Shown here: positions 45,407 to 59,835 of the stretch, one piece after another
How positions within the stretch are numbered: position 1 is the stretch's first letter
Layout of the letters: every line of letters begins with the position of its first letter
Source of the DNA: Larus michahellis
Taxonomy: Eukaryota > Chordata > Aves > Charadriiformes > Laridae
Assembly (NCBI RefSeq): GCF_964199755.1
Contig: NC_133897.1
Span: 18,900,492 to 18,964,491 of the forward strand
Direction of reading: 5' to 3'
Length of the DNA stretch: 64,000 nt
Made by a program: the position numbers and the translations under genes
Notes under the pieces: model-generated
The model's input: the letters and a program-made list of their open reading frames with translations, nothing else
Databases searched by the model: none
What the model was told of the DNA's origin: nothing

Positions 45407-47389
45407 TCTTTGACGCGGTCTTCCAAGGTCTTGCGTTGTGAGCCCATTTGGAGGTAGAATTGGTAGGGTTTTTGGTTTGTGCAAGGCCTTTTGGGTCGAG
45501 ATCCGTTGGGGGGAAAGGGGCTGTAAGCCCTCCTGAAGCCTCTGCTCTATTGCTTGAGGCGGGTGCATTTACTGGGAGCCGGCACTGCCCCGCTCAACTG
45601 CTGTCCTGCCATCTGCTGTAGGACTTGGTTGCCTGCAAAGTGAAGCACGATACATTTAGCAACTCATTTTTCTCATGCTGAAAAAAGTTGATGTGCAAGG
45701 CTCCACACATCTGCCATCTCTTGGTATTGGGGCAGCAATAACATTTTAAGAAGAGCTGACAACAGTTGTGCTACATTGGAGGATGTTAACAGCTTCCACG
45801 AAGTCAATCCGTGATCTGTAGGCAATTACAGACTCATCCAAGCCAATGGGTGTTAAGCAATTTGGAGCCAGACTGACTAGAGAAATCAAATTTCTCTTTG
45901 TATTATGATAGCTGGAAACAAGAAGTGCTCAAGATGGTTTCTGATCACTCTTGCCCTGGGACCCATTAAAAGCTCGTCTATATCTCAATACTGTTGCAGA
46001 TAAAATTTAATTATTTTACATTAAAAGGGTACTTAGAACCCAAAATAAAATGTTTTATTGGAAATCACATGCTGTCCTAAAGAGAGTTATTGAAGCCACT
46101 TTGGAAACAATTTTGCTAAGCTGCCAAATGAATTAACCATCAGAAGATAGCAATGTAGATGCATTTCTATCCCACAGCAAGTGCTGCGAATGTACCAGCT
46201 CCTTCCTCTGCTGTCCCAGACAGCACTCAAATACCTCTCCCAGCACTTGTCTAACTGTTCCTGGCCAGGGGGTGTTTTTTCCTAACTCCAGCTACAAAGA
46301 CCTTCCCAGGCTCCGTACCATTTATCCTCACTTCCATGGTTCTAGACCGAGGTGCTGGATTTTGCTGACCTCAGCGGGGAAGGGAGAGCTATTTTTCCTC
46401 TCCACCTTGATTTAGAGACACCAGCAGGTATACCAAAGGATCCTGACTGGAACGGTTTCCAGTGCTGCAAACAGGAGTCCAGAGGACGTGCAAAATACCA
46501 TACAATTATACAGAGATGAGGCAGTCTGCTCTTACTATAATTTGTTTGAGAATATTTTTTACCGAAACGTGCTAACTTTTCACCGCTGTGGGTTTCTCTG
46601 GGACAACTACTAAAATGCAAGTACTGTTACCGGTTGCATTTGTAACTGCGAACACACAGCACACGCAGCCAAGGCGTGAATAACGGGCCTCGGAGACAGC
46701 TTCTTCTGGAGCTCTTACTCACTGCAAAGGCAGGCTTAGACACCCCAGCATAGAAGCCACCTGCTGTTATTGGCTTTTCTTCTGGTATGATCACAGAAAC
46801 AGGATTCTGCTTAGAACAAAAACATGCGAGAAAGATTGTATTAAACAATCACCAGACCCTTATTTTCCACACCTTCGCAACAACGAGGAGGCCCTTAATG
46901 ATGATTCAACAACTGAGGTAAAAGAGTGGCGGGAATAACGTATCTATCTCAGCCATTTAAATTCTTCTTATGAAACTAAAATCAGAAAAATGCTAATTGT
47001 CAATTATTACTTCTAGGCAAGACTTCACAAAGATCTACACAGCTTAGAATCAGTATTTCTCCCTCCACCTTGGGATAACCCTCTGGGAAGGGATTAATTA
47101 CCCCTAACCGCGATGCCCTTATTGCTTTACCAGTTTTGTTGCCACCTTACAAATCTCTAGCCTGACGGGAGGCCAGATAATCAGGGCAGCGCTTCCCTCC
47201 CAGACACTTTTGGCCTCTCCCGGGGAGACGGACCGCCTCAGGCCACCACTGGTGGGGCAGGAGCTTTTCGTGAGGGGGACGGGGGAAGGACACAAACCCA
47301 GAGGGACGGTCAACCAGCCCTGCTGCCACCCTCCCGCCACAGGGATCCGCCATCTCCCCATAGCGGCCGGGGGCGGCGGCCATGAGTAG

Positions 47390-48154
<765 letters not shown>

Positions 48155-48295
48155 TGAGTGGGGTGTGAGGGCTGGTGAGCCGCTCCGTGTGGCCGCCTCA
48201 GACCTGGTACCTCAGGTTTCCCCCCACCCCCCACCCGCCCTCGCTTCCCGGCGGCGCGGCTCCCTCCCGGGGGGAAGCCGGCGGGCCCCGGGGCG

Positions 48296-48325
48296 GCGGT
48301 TGGTGGCGGTTGGTGACGGTTGCTG
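48296..48325 (+). repeat. 10-bp triple repeat GCGGTTGGTG
   Basis: GCGGTTGGTG twice, then ACGGTTGCTG. Each unit has CGGTTG, whose complement CAACCG is a MYB-type site (YAACNG), spaced one DNA helical turn apart. Located in the ABI1 CpG island about 500 bases after exon 1. Confidence 0.6.
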
Positions 48326-51300
48326 AGGCGGGCAGCGCCGCGCCTCACGTGGAGCGCGGGTACCGGGCGGCCCCTCCGCCGGAGCGGCGGGGCCGCCATC
48401 CGCGGCGGGCGCTCGGGGGGCGGAAGGGGCCCCTTACGCCGCTGACATCACGAATTCGGTCATGGGCGGCAATCCGCGGTGCGGCGGGTCCTCCGCGGCG
48501 AGGCCCGAGGGGAGCCGCGTTGGTGGCGTGGGGTCCGCAGCGCCGCAGCGAAGGGTTTGCGGCGGCGGGGAGCTGCCCGCGTACCGGCGCGGATGGGGGA
48601 GCGGGAGGTGGCGTTTCAAAATGGCAATCTGTGCCGCCCGCAGGCTCTGTCGTGCAAACACCCGGCCACGGTAACAGCGGGCCGGGGCTCCGGTGCCGGA
48701 AGAGGCTCCGCTGGTTGTAGCGTGTCTCCACCAGTCGGTGTGGATTTTTTTTTACCCCCTTAGATGGCCAGTGATTTTTTGCCTTGCTTGAAGTCTGTCT
48801 TTCTGAAGCCACTTTAAGCACAATTTACTATTATTATTATTTTTTCAGGATTTGCAGCACATAACTCTCTAAGTCTGTATATTTAGTCATGCTCATCTGG
48901 ATACAGAACCATCTAGAGATTCTCAAATTCAACTTTTTCCTTTTAGTCAAAAAATTGAAGAGGAAAAGCAAATAAACTCCACTGTACTTACTAGACAGCT
49001 TGTAAAGTGAACTTGTTGAATCTAATACAAGGCTATCTGTCATGACTAGTTAATACAAGTTGTTAAATTATCTGTCCTCCATCCTTGTTGGTAAGCTGTC
49101 CTACTGTTTTTAGTAATGGAGCAGCAAATTTGAGAACACAGCTTTAATAATATGAAGTTGTTTTAATCCAAGTAGTTCATTTAAAAAAAAAAACTGCTCT
49201 AACAAGCCATATTTTTTCAGATTTTTTTTTTGTGGTATGTGAGGTAGTATGAGTTAATGTCTATTTACTCTTCCGAGTTGTTTGCTCCACCCAAAGAAAG
49301 CTGCTGATATAAATGCTTCTAAGAGGCGAGGTTCATTTGGTTTTACTCATGGGAAATATGACAAGTACATGAGCGTGGTAATTGCAGCACAAGTTTTGAC
49401 CTGTCTCCTTCTCCTGACTTTTTCCCCTATGTCAGAAAGTTACAGAGAATCTTCACTTACATCATTTTCTTTGGAGTCCTAAAACTTGTCTTTTCTTCAA
49501 GCAAACAAATAAAAAAACACAACACTTGAGCTAGTTCTCATCCAGTCATTTGGGGTGGGTTTTCTTTTTCTTTTTTTTTAAATTGGTATCTCATTTTCAC
49601 CTCAAGTATCAAGGGCAGCTGGATGTGGGATTGGTGCGGTCTGTTTTATCTGTGTACAGCTGTGTTTACCCCTTTTGAAAGGAAGCTGGAGTTCCAAAAT
49701 TCCTAATGAGGACTGCTGCAGTAGCTTTGAAAAATGCATACCCTGCTTGTATTGTACCCTCATTATACATTTACTCAATAAAAATGGCAAATATATTGAT
49801 AAAATCACATATATTTTTTTTTTAATGTGTGATGGAGGTGGGTTTTTTAATCAGCACTTTGTATAAAGCCATCTGCGCTCCAGTTGGACTACTGAACAGA
49901 TTATACTTCCAGTGCCTGTGGTGGGGCCACTGCAGGATTAGGCAATGTGACACAGGGCACTGGGTTATGAGATCTGGGAGTGTGTGTGTATTGTGGGATG
50001 GGAAGGGAGGAAAGGAGAGGAAGAGGCTTAACCAACACACAATACGAAGCATTTGTATTTAATGTAATTAAGCATTTTATAAAAAAGGCAGGCCAGAACA
50101 GAGAACCTGGCCATGAAGTGAGTGTTAAAATAGTTCAGAAGTGGCTACACATCGTAATTTAACCCGTTGCACATAACTGACTCAATCTGGCCTCTTTGAG
50201 TTTGGATAGCTTTGAATTTGGAGAGTTTTCTCTCATTCTGTGGGAAAGGCTTATTTACTCTTAGTAGGAAAACTTGCTGTGCGCTGTCACCCCCTCTGCA
50301 TTGTGGTATTGAGGTGGAACAAGTTTGTCTGACTATTCTGAGTGCTGATGCTAACAATTTATAGTAACTGTAATAGCACTCGGTTATTTATTCAGAAAGT
50401 CTTGATGTTCTTGGTCTTATGTTTTATATTCTTTGCTTATTTAAGCAGGAAAGTTGTTTCCTACCCCCAGTATTGCTATATTCAAACTAGCTGTATTTTT
50501 GGATCTGAAAACATATGAATCTATTTTGTCTCTTTCACTTAATCTGGGAAACTTTTGATAAAATTTCAGTCGTGCTGATTGTTTTGAAGAGAATATGGCT
50601 TCGATGTGTTTAGGGATTACTCAGGAAAAAAAAGGGAGGGAGGGAAACTGCTGGGTGGAACTTGTCTCCCTACTGATGAAGGTACCTCTGTTGACAGTAA
50701 GCATCCTTTTACTGAAGCATTTAGGAAAGATAACAGCATTTGCAACACTCAAGTTGAAAATTGCTGTTCTTGGAAAAGTGGGAAGCAGTTTCTTGCTAAG
50801 GTAAATTGTGAATGAATTGGAATGCCAGGCAGTAGTTTGCCCTCCAGACCATCTGTATTCTGGTTATCTAGAAGGTTTATCTGATAGGAAAGGAAAAGAA
50901 TTTGGGAGAAGCAGAGCAAATAAGTTTCTAAGGAAGATCTGCAGTGCTAAAAGGAAAGTACTGTGTGGTGGTAGTCTTGGGGGGGATGGGAGAGAGAGGG
51001 AGACAGAAAAAAGGGAAAGGAAACCAAATGTAGAAGTAGTAATTGAAGGAAGTTGTGATGTTATTGGTGGGGGTTTTGCCTTTGACTAGAAGGAAAAAGG
51101 CAGCATAAGTACATTACTGTATTTAATTTGTGACAGGATTTAAAATCTGTTGTTTCTGGTTGGAAGCTTCAGTGACAAGCAGGTAAAAAATTAGATTCCT
51201 ATTTCCTTTTAGATCAGAGACTTAAACTGAGCAGTTTTAAGAGCAGGTTTTCAACCTTGAATCTTTAAATGGAAGCATGTTTTTGTCTCCTGAAGTAAGT

Positions 51301-54084
51301 TTTTCTAAATATAGGGAAATCACATTTTTCCTGATATTTTCTAAACGTTTTTTCTGTCTGTGTTTAGAATACTGGTATGACTCTGCTCTCTTATGGTGGA
51401 GATGTTTGCTTGTGAATTGTATACGTTTATAATAATGTACATTGAGATTGAGTGAGAGGAGGAGTGATGAAACACTCTTATAACGGAAATAAATGAAGCT
51501 GCTTCTTAGATGCCATATAAATGTAAGTTCCAGTACCTAATGCCTTCCCCAAATCCTTTTGCCTGCAAATAAAATCTGGGACTAACCCCTTTCAGTGTGC
51601 ATGTAACCGTGAAAGGTTATCTGAAAATCAGTAGCATAAAGCTGAAGATACTAGTGAGGAATTTCATCAGTATCCTAAACAGAATGAACTTTATCAGTGC
51701 TAATACAGAAATAACATAGGGAGTTAAAGCACTTACAGTTCTAATTAATGATTCTTCAGCTGAAAATATTAATGTCCACAGAGATTCTCCAGTCAATTTC
51801 CTGGCTGAATTGAATTTCTTTCAGGTTTTTAATAACTTATTTTACAATAACTAGCTTATGAAGCATTAGAATGATGCCAGGAAACCTGCGTCTCCAGTGT
51901 TACTGCACTAATGACTTCCCTTCTTTTGAACAACTTCAGTTGACTGGTGTAGCAGAGAGGCCTGTCTGTGCTATAAAACACTGCTTACAACTCTCCCCAA
52001 CCGTCTAAATTGGATGTTTCTTGTAGTCTTGTTTACGCATAGGCAGATACATAGTTTTCATCAGTCTTTTTGCTTCCTTACCGCTTGGAGGATTCATTTG
52101 TAATTTTTTGTTTTAAGCTCAAATATGATTTTAATATCACTGTGAAAACCTTTAAATTAAGAGCTTGGAATATGTACTACTTGTGTAAATTCTGATCTTC
52201 ATGGTCTCTCGTGGGTAGACTTAGCAGCTTTAGAAAATAAATTGAGAGACCTTTTAAGGAAGTAAGTGCTGTGTTGCCTAAATGCGTGGGTTTTTTTGTT
52301 GTGATGTTATTTCCTTCTGTAGCTTCCAACTGGTATGTGGAAACTGAACGGTGAGTTAACAAGCTATTCTGGGTAAAAGAGACGAAAGCAGGGAGAGATT
52401 TCAGTTTGACTGCTATTAAAAAATTTAAAGTCTCTTTCCAGTTGGTAGAAAAATAAATGTTTGAGGTTGAGCAGAAGTGTTGCATACAAAAGTTTCACAA
52501 ATCCTTTTGTTATCTTCCAGTATGCATATGGGAATCATTTCTGTTTGATAGGTTGAATGTTCTGTACTTCTTATACAGTAGATAGTACATATTGGAAAGG
52601 AAATAACTTTTTTGTGTTTTTTCTTTTTCCTTAAATGTTGGTATCAGATCTGACGCTTGGTTTTGTTGCCTGGTGTGTGGAAAGTGGCTTAGCTTAGTTC
52701 AGTACAAAGAAGTTCACTCAGAATGTCTAATTCAGGAAATGACCTGCTTTAAAAGGATAAACTTCTTAAATTGTCACTAATACAAATCTTTTACATGCTG
52801 TAAGAACTTGCATGTTTTATGTTCATAGGTTAATTAGTTTGTATCGAGAGTAAATACAGTGATTTTTTTTTTCCTGGTTTCATTGCTAAATTTGGAACAC
52901 TACAAAAAAAAAAAGCCAAACAAAAAAACCACACAAATCAAGCTAGTTCACTTTCTATAATGCCAAAATATAATTCAAAATTAGAGAGCTTGAGAGCAGT
53001 GAGAAATTATGGATATACCATCCATTACCCTAGGTAGGTTTAAATCATATTTAATAAAAGGTGTTAGCTTATACTTTTAAATACTGTTCTTTTTTTAAGG
53101 TTGTTTAAGCATTTAAGTTTGCCATCATTGTAAAAGGCACTGGCTGTTCTGTGTGTGCGTTTTTGTGTGGGTTTTTTTTAATAATAATAATTTGGGTACA
53201 GGCTTGTAGCTCTTCTGGGCATTGTATAGGTCTTCTGTGCCAGCGCGTTGTCTGTGTTTTGGAAAATACAGCTTTATATTTAGCTTGAAAGCAGCAGTAA
53301 GACAATAGTGCAACTTCACTGAATCAGCAAGCAATTACCCTGTGTATACAGGAAACGGATCCTGGAGTGTTGTGTGTCTGTTTTTTGTCCAAAGGAGGTA
53401 GATGGTACGAGACCAGTTTTTCCAAATTTGAAATGTTTCGATTAATTTTGGTACATTTGGTTTAAGAAACCAGCAAAATGTCATCTGCTTTTTCTGATAC
53501 GCTTTTCATTAGTATTTCAGCAGGTGATTTGTGTCAGCATTGTGCTACCTTAATCAGGTGCAGTAAAGTGGATTGGGATAAGCTTTTACAGATGCGTACC
53601 ACTTCTTCCACAAAGGTAGCACTATCTGCTCCCTTCTGTTTGCACATATGTTAGAAGGAAGAAGCTTACAGGTTGTCTGTTGTCAGTGTATATTAAGTGT
53701 GATCCTTGCTCTCTGCTGCTATCGCTGTGCCCAGACCTGTGGAATTCTTGGAAGGAAGAAGGAAGACATGAGTAAGAGGGGCAACTGTCTAATGCTTACC
53801 TCCCTCCCTATCTCTGGGAGCTTGTTGTGCTAAGTAGCTCTTATGGTAAAGAGAAAATAGATGGGCCTTGAGGAGGGCTCATAGGGTGGATCACATTATA
53901 ATAAAGGTAAGAGTACAGGAACAGGCTGTGTACAAGTAGGAAGCATTGTACCTCTGAGGGCAAAGTTCCTATTAGTATCTGTGCTACTGATCTAAGTTTA
54001 ACAACTAAAAACCTCAAACTCTGAAACAAACAAAAAAAAATGGATGCAACTTCCCAATATCTTTGTTTAGTATTTTGAACTGTC

Positions 54085-54205
54085 TTCATTTTACAGAAGC
54101 ATAAATGGAGGCATGGAGTTTATAACTGACTTGTGGAAGGTCATATAGGGACATGCTGTCAGATTTGGGAACAGAACCTGATTGTTTGGACTTCCAGTGC
54201 TGGGC
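54085..54205 (+). mobile_element. MIR-like ancient SINE fragment
   Basis: CATTTTACAGAAG...GGAGGCATGGAG...TAACTGACTTGTGGAAGGTCA...GGGAACAGAACC...CCAGTGCT follows the full order of the MIR/CORE-SINE body (TTTTACAGA, GAGGCA, GACTTGCCCAAGGTCA, GGGATTCGAACC, CC-TGCT). The match in order and spacing over 120 bases makes chance unlikely. It is highly diverged and probably of early amniote age. Confidence 0.68.
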
Positions 54206-57200
54206 ACAAGGGTTGTCCCCCCCTGCCCTGGCCTTTACGAATTGCCTCTGTTATACTACAACACAGCAAAAAGTGCCTATTTGCAGAAATGTGGAGACAG
54301 TGTCCATGGAGACAGTGCAATGAAGCCCTTGGGAAAAGATGCACCTGAAACCGTCATTGAACTCATTAGCAGCAATTACTCTTTAAGAGTTTTGTATATG
54401 TCCTCTCATAAAAACCTTGAGATTCTAATTTTTGGCTTTGCAAACTTCTGGGGTTACGTAATGCTCACAGTACTGTCTGTCTGCATGGTGGTGGGTCTCT
54501 GGGTCCTGGCAGAGGCACTAGAAGATACCGCTCTCTTTCTCCTTAGTGAAAGCAATCTGTGTTTGATAGTTCTTGTGACTGGAATCTTACTTATCCACAG
54601 AACAACAGGGTGCCAGCTGTGTAGACGAAATGTCAGTTCTGGTGTAGCAAGACATCCTTGAGGGAAAAGAGGGTATCTTACTCTCTCTGTGCCTCTGTCC
54701 AGTCCTTAATTTGTAACTTGGAGTCAAAAAGAGCATGATGTAGTTTTTATTTGTTGTTACTTGGTAGAAAATGACTTACAGGCCCTCAGTTACTCAGTGT
54801 CCAGGCTTGTTCATAATTACCTGAGTGTTTTTGCGCTCTGTAATATTAATCTTACCCAGAGCAGTGTTCCTCTGATGCTATTGCTTCCGCCACCACCCCT
54901 CACACTTGGCCCCCCTTTCCAAATCTGAGCACTGGTGGCAGAGGCAGGTGGGCTTGGTCATAGGGATCCTCCCTTTCCTCCACCCCTAAGAAAAGGGAAG
55001 TAAGTGCTGAATTTGTAATAGATACGGTGCCCCAGTGTGGATCCTCCCTTTTCCTGATGTTGCTGGTGAGGCAGCTGCTGCGGACAGAGACTTGATGTCT
55101 CCCGTGGTCTGTAGAAATAACCCTTTGCAGCTCAAAACTTGCGCAGAGCCCTTGGGGGCCAAGACCAGGGTGCTGTGGATAATAGGTCACAATGTGCTCC
55201 TGAGCAGAGCTCTGTGACCAAGATGGTATCTGGAGGTACCTTTCCTCCTTTGTCTCCAGCCTGTCAGCATGCCCTTCTGGCTTCGCTGGAAGGGCTCAGT
55301 CAAGTGTTTTGTTGGCTTAGGACCAGGTAGTGAAACAAAAGATACAGTGCTCCTAACAGGTGGGTTCTTTGAGGAAACCATTTATTGTACAGCAAATGAA
55401 AGCAGAACTCAAAACTCCTCCACTTGGTATAGGAGGGAATGCCTCTTTTTCCTTGGGTTAATTAGTAAGAGAGTAGATGCCACCTTTGCTTGAAACTACG
55501 CAAATAGTGTTACTCGTTACTTATGCAAGCTCTTAGTGCTGGTAACAGGAGCCATGTATGCTTTGCAGAGCATAGATTTGTTACCATGGTTCCAATATTT
55601 TAGGGAAAAAAAGGGGTGGTGGTGGGGACACCCTGCAGGAGAATTTCAGCTTGGAGTAAAACATGAGTGCAGCACTTTCAGATACAACTTGTAAAATTCA
55701 ACTATCTGTATTAATGTGAGATGAAATTGGTAGCCAACTTGCTGGCTAAGCTAACAAAGCAGATTAGTTTCAGTCTGAAAAAGACTGACTGCTTACAAGG
55801 TGAGTTTATTTTTAATAATATTCTTGTCTAAGATTCCAGATCAAATATGTTTGGCAAACTGAAAAAGGCTCTGAAATTCAAAACTTCTCTTGGTTTGGGC
55901 CTTTCCTATGATGAAGTCTCTTCATCACAGCTGCAGATGATGTATTCTGTACTGTATCTTCTGCCATGGTAGAATATTTTAAAAGAACGGTAAAATTTGT
56001 CTCTTCTGCAATGAGATACAGCTTTCTTATGTTAAGATAGATGTATTTGTGATAGTGTCTTCCCTTCCTTTTCCTTCCTCCCTCTCTCTCCAAAGAGCCC
56101 AAAATAATCAACTCTGTGTACTCTTTCTCCAGCAGAAGTTAAAGAGCAAGCACGCTGCTCCGTCTGCAACGAGGCTCTGATACTGTCCTGATGAGCAGTT
56201 AAAGAACTCATGGGAAAGAGACTCTGCATCGCTTTCCTTATTTTATTGTAACCTCAATGACAAATAGGAGTAAAACGTGGTACAGTTCCTACTTTTGTTA
56301 AGAAGGCAGGGAGGCTTTTCGGAACTCGGGCAGAGGAGGCTTACGAAAACAAATGCTGGTTTGACATCCTTAGAGTTGAACATAATGTTCTTACTGGGTG
56401 GTCTTAAGGTTATAAATAGTTCCAGGAAAAAAAATTGCTTGTTTACTACTTGAAGCATAACAATTCTTTGATATCCTTGGAAAAAAATTGAAGTGTAGAC
56501 TCTACTGGCTACTTTCACACCAGTGTTTCACAAGATAATTTTTTTTTTGTAAGCTATACTTTATCAGGCAAGCGTGGGGGTTTTTGTTGGCTTTTTTTTT
56601 TCCCAGCTAATCTTTCACCAGATGCGTATCCTCACTTTCATCCTCTGATCTCCTTGTACTTTGGGGTCAGCAAATCCGCCAACTAGTATTTGTACTGCAG
56701 CAATCATTGTCAGTTGAGCATCTTACTTGACTTTATTGTAGCAGTTGTGCTGTTGAGCTGTGGTCCCTGTGCATAATTCTGTGTTTTCTGGAGCCTAAGA
56801 TAAGAAAACATCTGCATAAACCAAATAGACCAACAAGAACAAGGTGTCCAGGCAGCTGTATCAGACTACTGTAGTAATATCTGAGCTGCAGAACGCCATG
56901 CCATGACTTGTCTTTTCACATTCGTACACCTAATAATGTTAGTCACTATTATGTCACTAAATGTTACTAGTGACTACATTTCTCTCTTCCCAGGTGCTTC
57001 TCTTGGCTGTGATCTTAATATGAATTTGCTGATTTTTCTCTCACCGTTGAAGTCTTCTGTCTGCTTGCTGCAGGCCATTTCTTAGCCCTGTTGTCTCATT
57101 TGCTCTTCCCCTACTGAGAAATACTGTGGACTTTCTCTTTTGCTGCCATTGATGCAAGCGTGCTGTCATTGCAGCATCTGCCTCTGTAACGGACTCACAT

Positions 57201-59716
57201 GCTTGTTCTCTACCTCATTGACTTTCAGTCTCATTTCAGATCTCATCTAAAAACCTCTTCTTCCTTGCCTGTTTCTTTTAATTAATCTCTTTCTAATATT
57301 TAACTGCATATTTTACTGCTTTGCAGCTTAAGTGATGCAGTTGTTTTTCATGATACCGTTCAGACAAACAGCTTCTGCTATCATGAGTTTGAATAATTTG
57401 AAACCTGCAGCTACTGAAGGCATTTATTCACACTTCTTTTTTTTTTTTTTACATTATCTTTATTGGCACTGAGTTGAGGCTAAGGCCTTGGCTGTGAAAT
57501 GGCCTGTAACCACATGGGGAAGCCGTGGTGAGCAGGATACAGAAGAAAAAAAGGCTGCTGGGGAGATGTGGTATGCAATTGGACTGACATGATTCTGTCT
57601 ACTAGAGGCCTCTCAGATATATGTGGCCAGGCCTTTCCTTTATAAGAAATCTGTCTTGTTTAGGAAGCTGGTCCTTTTGTTACTCTGAGACCAAGGAGTG
57701 GAAAGGACTTAATAAAATATCTCTGCTTGGAGGTCTTTGGATCTCTTTAACAGTGAGGGAAAGGTGGACGGGTCAGGGGGGTTGGCACTCTGTTAATGTG
57801 AGTTAGTAGGTATGTATCCATGAAGCAGGGCTGGGCCTGATCATGAAGGTTTTTTATAAAATATGATTATAGCCTCCAGGGTTCCCACTGTGAGGCCTCG
57901 TGGCAGGTGGCTTGAACGATGCTTCAATCAAGGTTCAGAGAGTATCAAACTAACAAATAGAGATATGATGGATCGATGCACTTATGTTGGCAAGATCCTT
58001 GGAGGCCTGGCTGGGGGCTGTTAGGCTTTTGATTTGCTGGCTGACTTGCAGGATTTCTAAATCTGTGGGAGGAGCTATTGTTTCTGTGATGCAAACTCCA
58101 GGCTTTAGCTGTGTTAGGTAAAATGTGCATCTGGTTTGGAAGTGCGTGGCTCTACAAGGGTTCTCTTCAAATACCGTGGGTGTGTTTCCTGCTGCAGTAT
58201 ACCGTATGTTCTTGAGCATAGAAATGATCTGGTTGCCACAGTAGTCCTGAGAATTGTCTGGGAGCATTGCAAGTACGTGTTGTCTTAAATGGCAACAGAT
58301 TTTATGTCTAATTTCTAAGATCTCTTTAGCTTTGAATATTAGAGAAAATTGTTGTTGCCATAGATGTAATTGAAGCTTAGGCTCATACAATGCTGCTTAC
58401 TTTGTAAGAAGTCTTTTATCACCTGAGTAGTGGCTGTGTCATTTCTGGATGTGTATTTCATTCCTCTTCAGCAGTCTGTCCTTTAAACCAACAGAGAAGG
58501 ATAACAGTCAATGAAAAGCTTTCTAGCACATGTTCCCTCTCTGGAAACCTATCCATGAACAGGAACTGTAAAATTGGCTCCTGTCAGTACTCTGTAGTGA
58601 ATATTGATCGTTCATGAGGGAGACTGAGGGAGGTATTTGTTGTAATTTTTAGAGAGGCTCATTTACTGGGGATAGGAGTGAAGTATGCAGGGATATGGTA
58701 CCTGTAGGCTCCTGCTCCGCTGCTGAGGGGGGGAAAGTTGCTGGTTTTGGTCCTGAATGTGGGACGTGTGGGGGATTTGAGTGTGTTCCTTGGGCATGGA
58801 AAGGGCTTAAGAATTGATAAAAAATAATTTGTTGAATAACTTTCTCCCTTGCTGATAGAAAATGGGAATGGTTTGAAGGATGATTGAAAAGCAAGTTGAG
58901 AATCTTGAACAACTCGGTTTCTGGTAGAATAAAAGCACAGGAGGAATGGGGGAGAGTGTGTAACCCTCCTTAACTGTGTACCTCTCTTCAGCCACTCTCT
59001 CTTGCAAACTCTGACATAGTAGAAGGACAACATGAAAAGCAAATACTGTTACGATTTGCTTCCTACATACAGCAGACAGCTAGAGAGGTAGCTTTACTTG
59101 TTTTTCCTCATATTGCTGTAAGGGGTTACTGCAGCAGCACTGGGTCTGTGGGGGAGTATGAACTGAAGCAGGTATTTACTGGCTGTATAACATCTCATGA
59201 GGCCTGGGGGAATGAATGTGGGGAATACTGTGAGTCATGCTTGTCAGTCTCATAAAGCAGGAGGCTTTTTAAAATTGGCCTTGGAGGGGAAGAGGTGTTT
59301 AATGGAGCAGTTGTGAAGGAGTTATGCAAATAGAGAACATAAATAATGAGCAAAACATACTAATTTAAGCTTCTTTTCTCAACGGAAAATAACTAAACAC
59401 AAACTAACCACTGCAAAAGTTAAGAAAAATGCATCATCATTAAGTATAGATGGTGCAAAAATGTGGCCGTTCATGATCATAAGAAACTTCTCTTTGTGAC
59501 TAGGAAAATGAATTTCTGTAGTTGTTGAAAAGTTCGTTTCCAATTTCCTTTAAAAAAAAATTTAAAAAAAAGACAAGTGGGAAGTTGAAAAGCAGTTATT
59601 TTAAGAACTGGTTAGAAGGGGAGATGGAAAAAAGACCAGTCTCCAGTTTTGCTTTGGACATATCTTCAGTATTTAGGCTGTTTTTGTATACAAAGTCTTT
59701 CTTTTTTCAATCCCCC

Positions 59717-59740
59717 TATTCATGCAGGGTTTTATTTACA
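59717..59740 (+). repeat. 24-bp exact direct repeat, copy 1
   Basis: TATTCATGCAGGGTTTTATT and four more bases recur exactly at 59812-59835, spacing 95. The sequence between is rich in TTTATTTACA units, suggesting local slippage duplication. Confidence 0.85.
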
Positions 59741-59811
59741 TGTTTTATTTACAATTATTTTATTCGTTTTTATTAATTTATTTATTTACAATTGTTTTAT
59801 TTACATCATTT

Positions 59812-59835
59812 TATTCATGCAGGGTTTTATTTACA
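59812..59835 (+). repeat. 24-bp exact direct repeat, copy 2
   Basis: Identical to 59717-59740. Confidence 0.85.

Larger units (their letters stand above)
38810..47369. other. intergenic region between the provirus and ABI1
   Basis: 8.6 kb. A possible DNA-transposon relic lies at about 41690-41790, a purine-rich stretch at about 42950-43340, paired X-box motifs at 43456-43523, A-rich runs near 43935-43960 and 44738-44790, and a CTCF-like motif at 45393-45406. No exon was recognised. Confidence 0.7.

Noticed and set aside
47119..47383. Minus-strand frames beginning just upstream of ABI1
   Set aside because: They could be part of a divergent promoter transcript, but there is no recognisable protein or splice donor to support a gene.
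54182..54661. 159-codon open frame with hydrophobic segments
   Set aside because: It starts inside the MIR-like fossil, lies within ABI1 intron 1 and matches no family I know. Chance frame.
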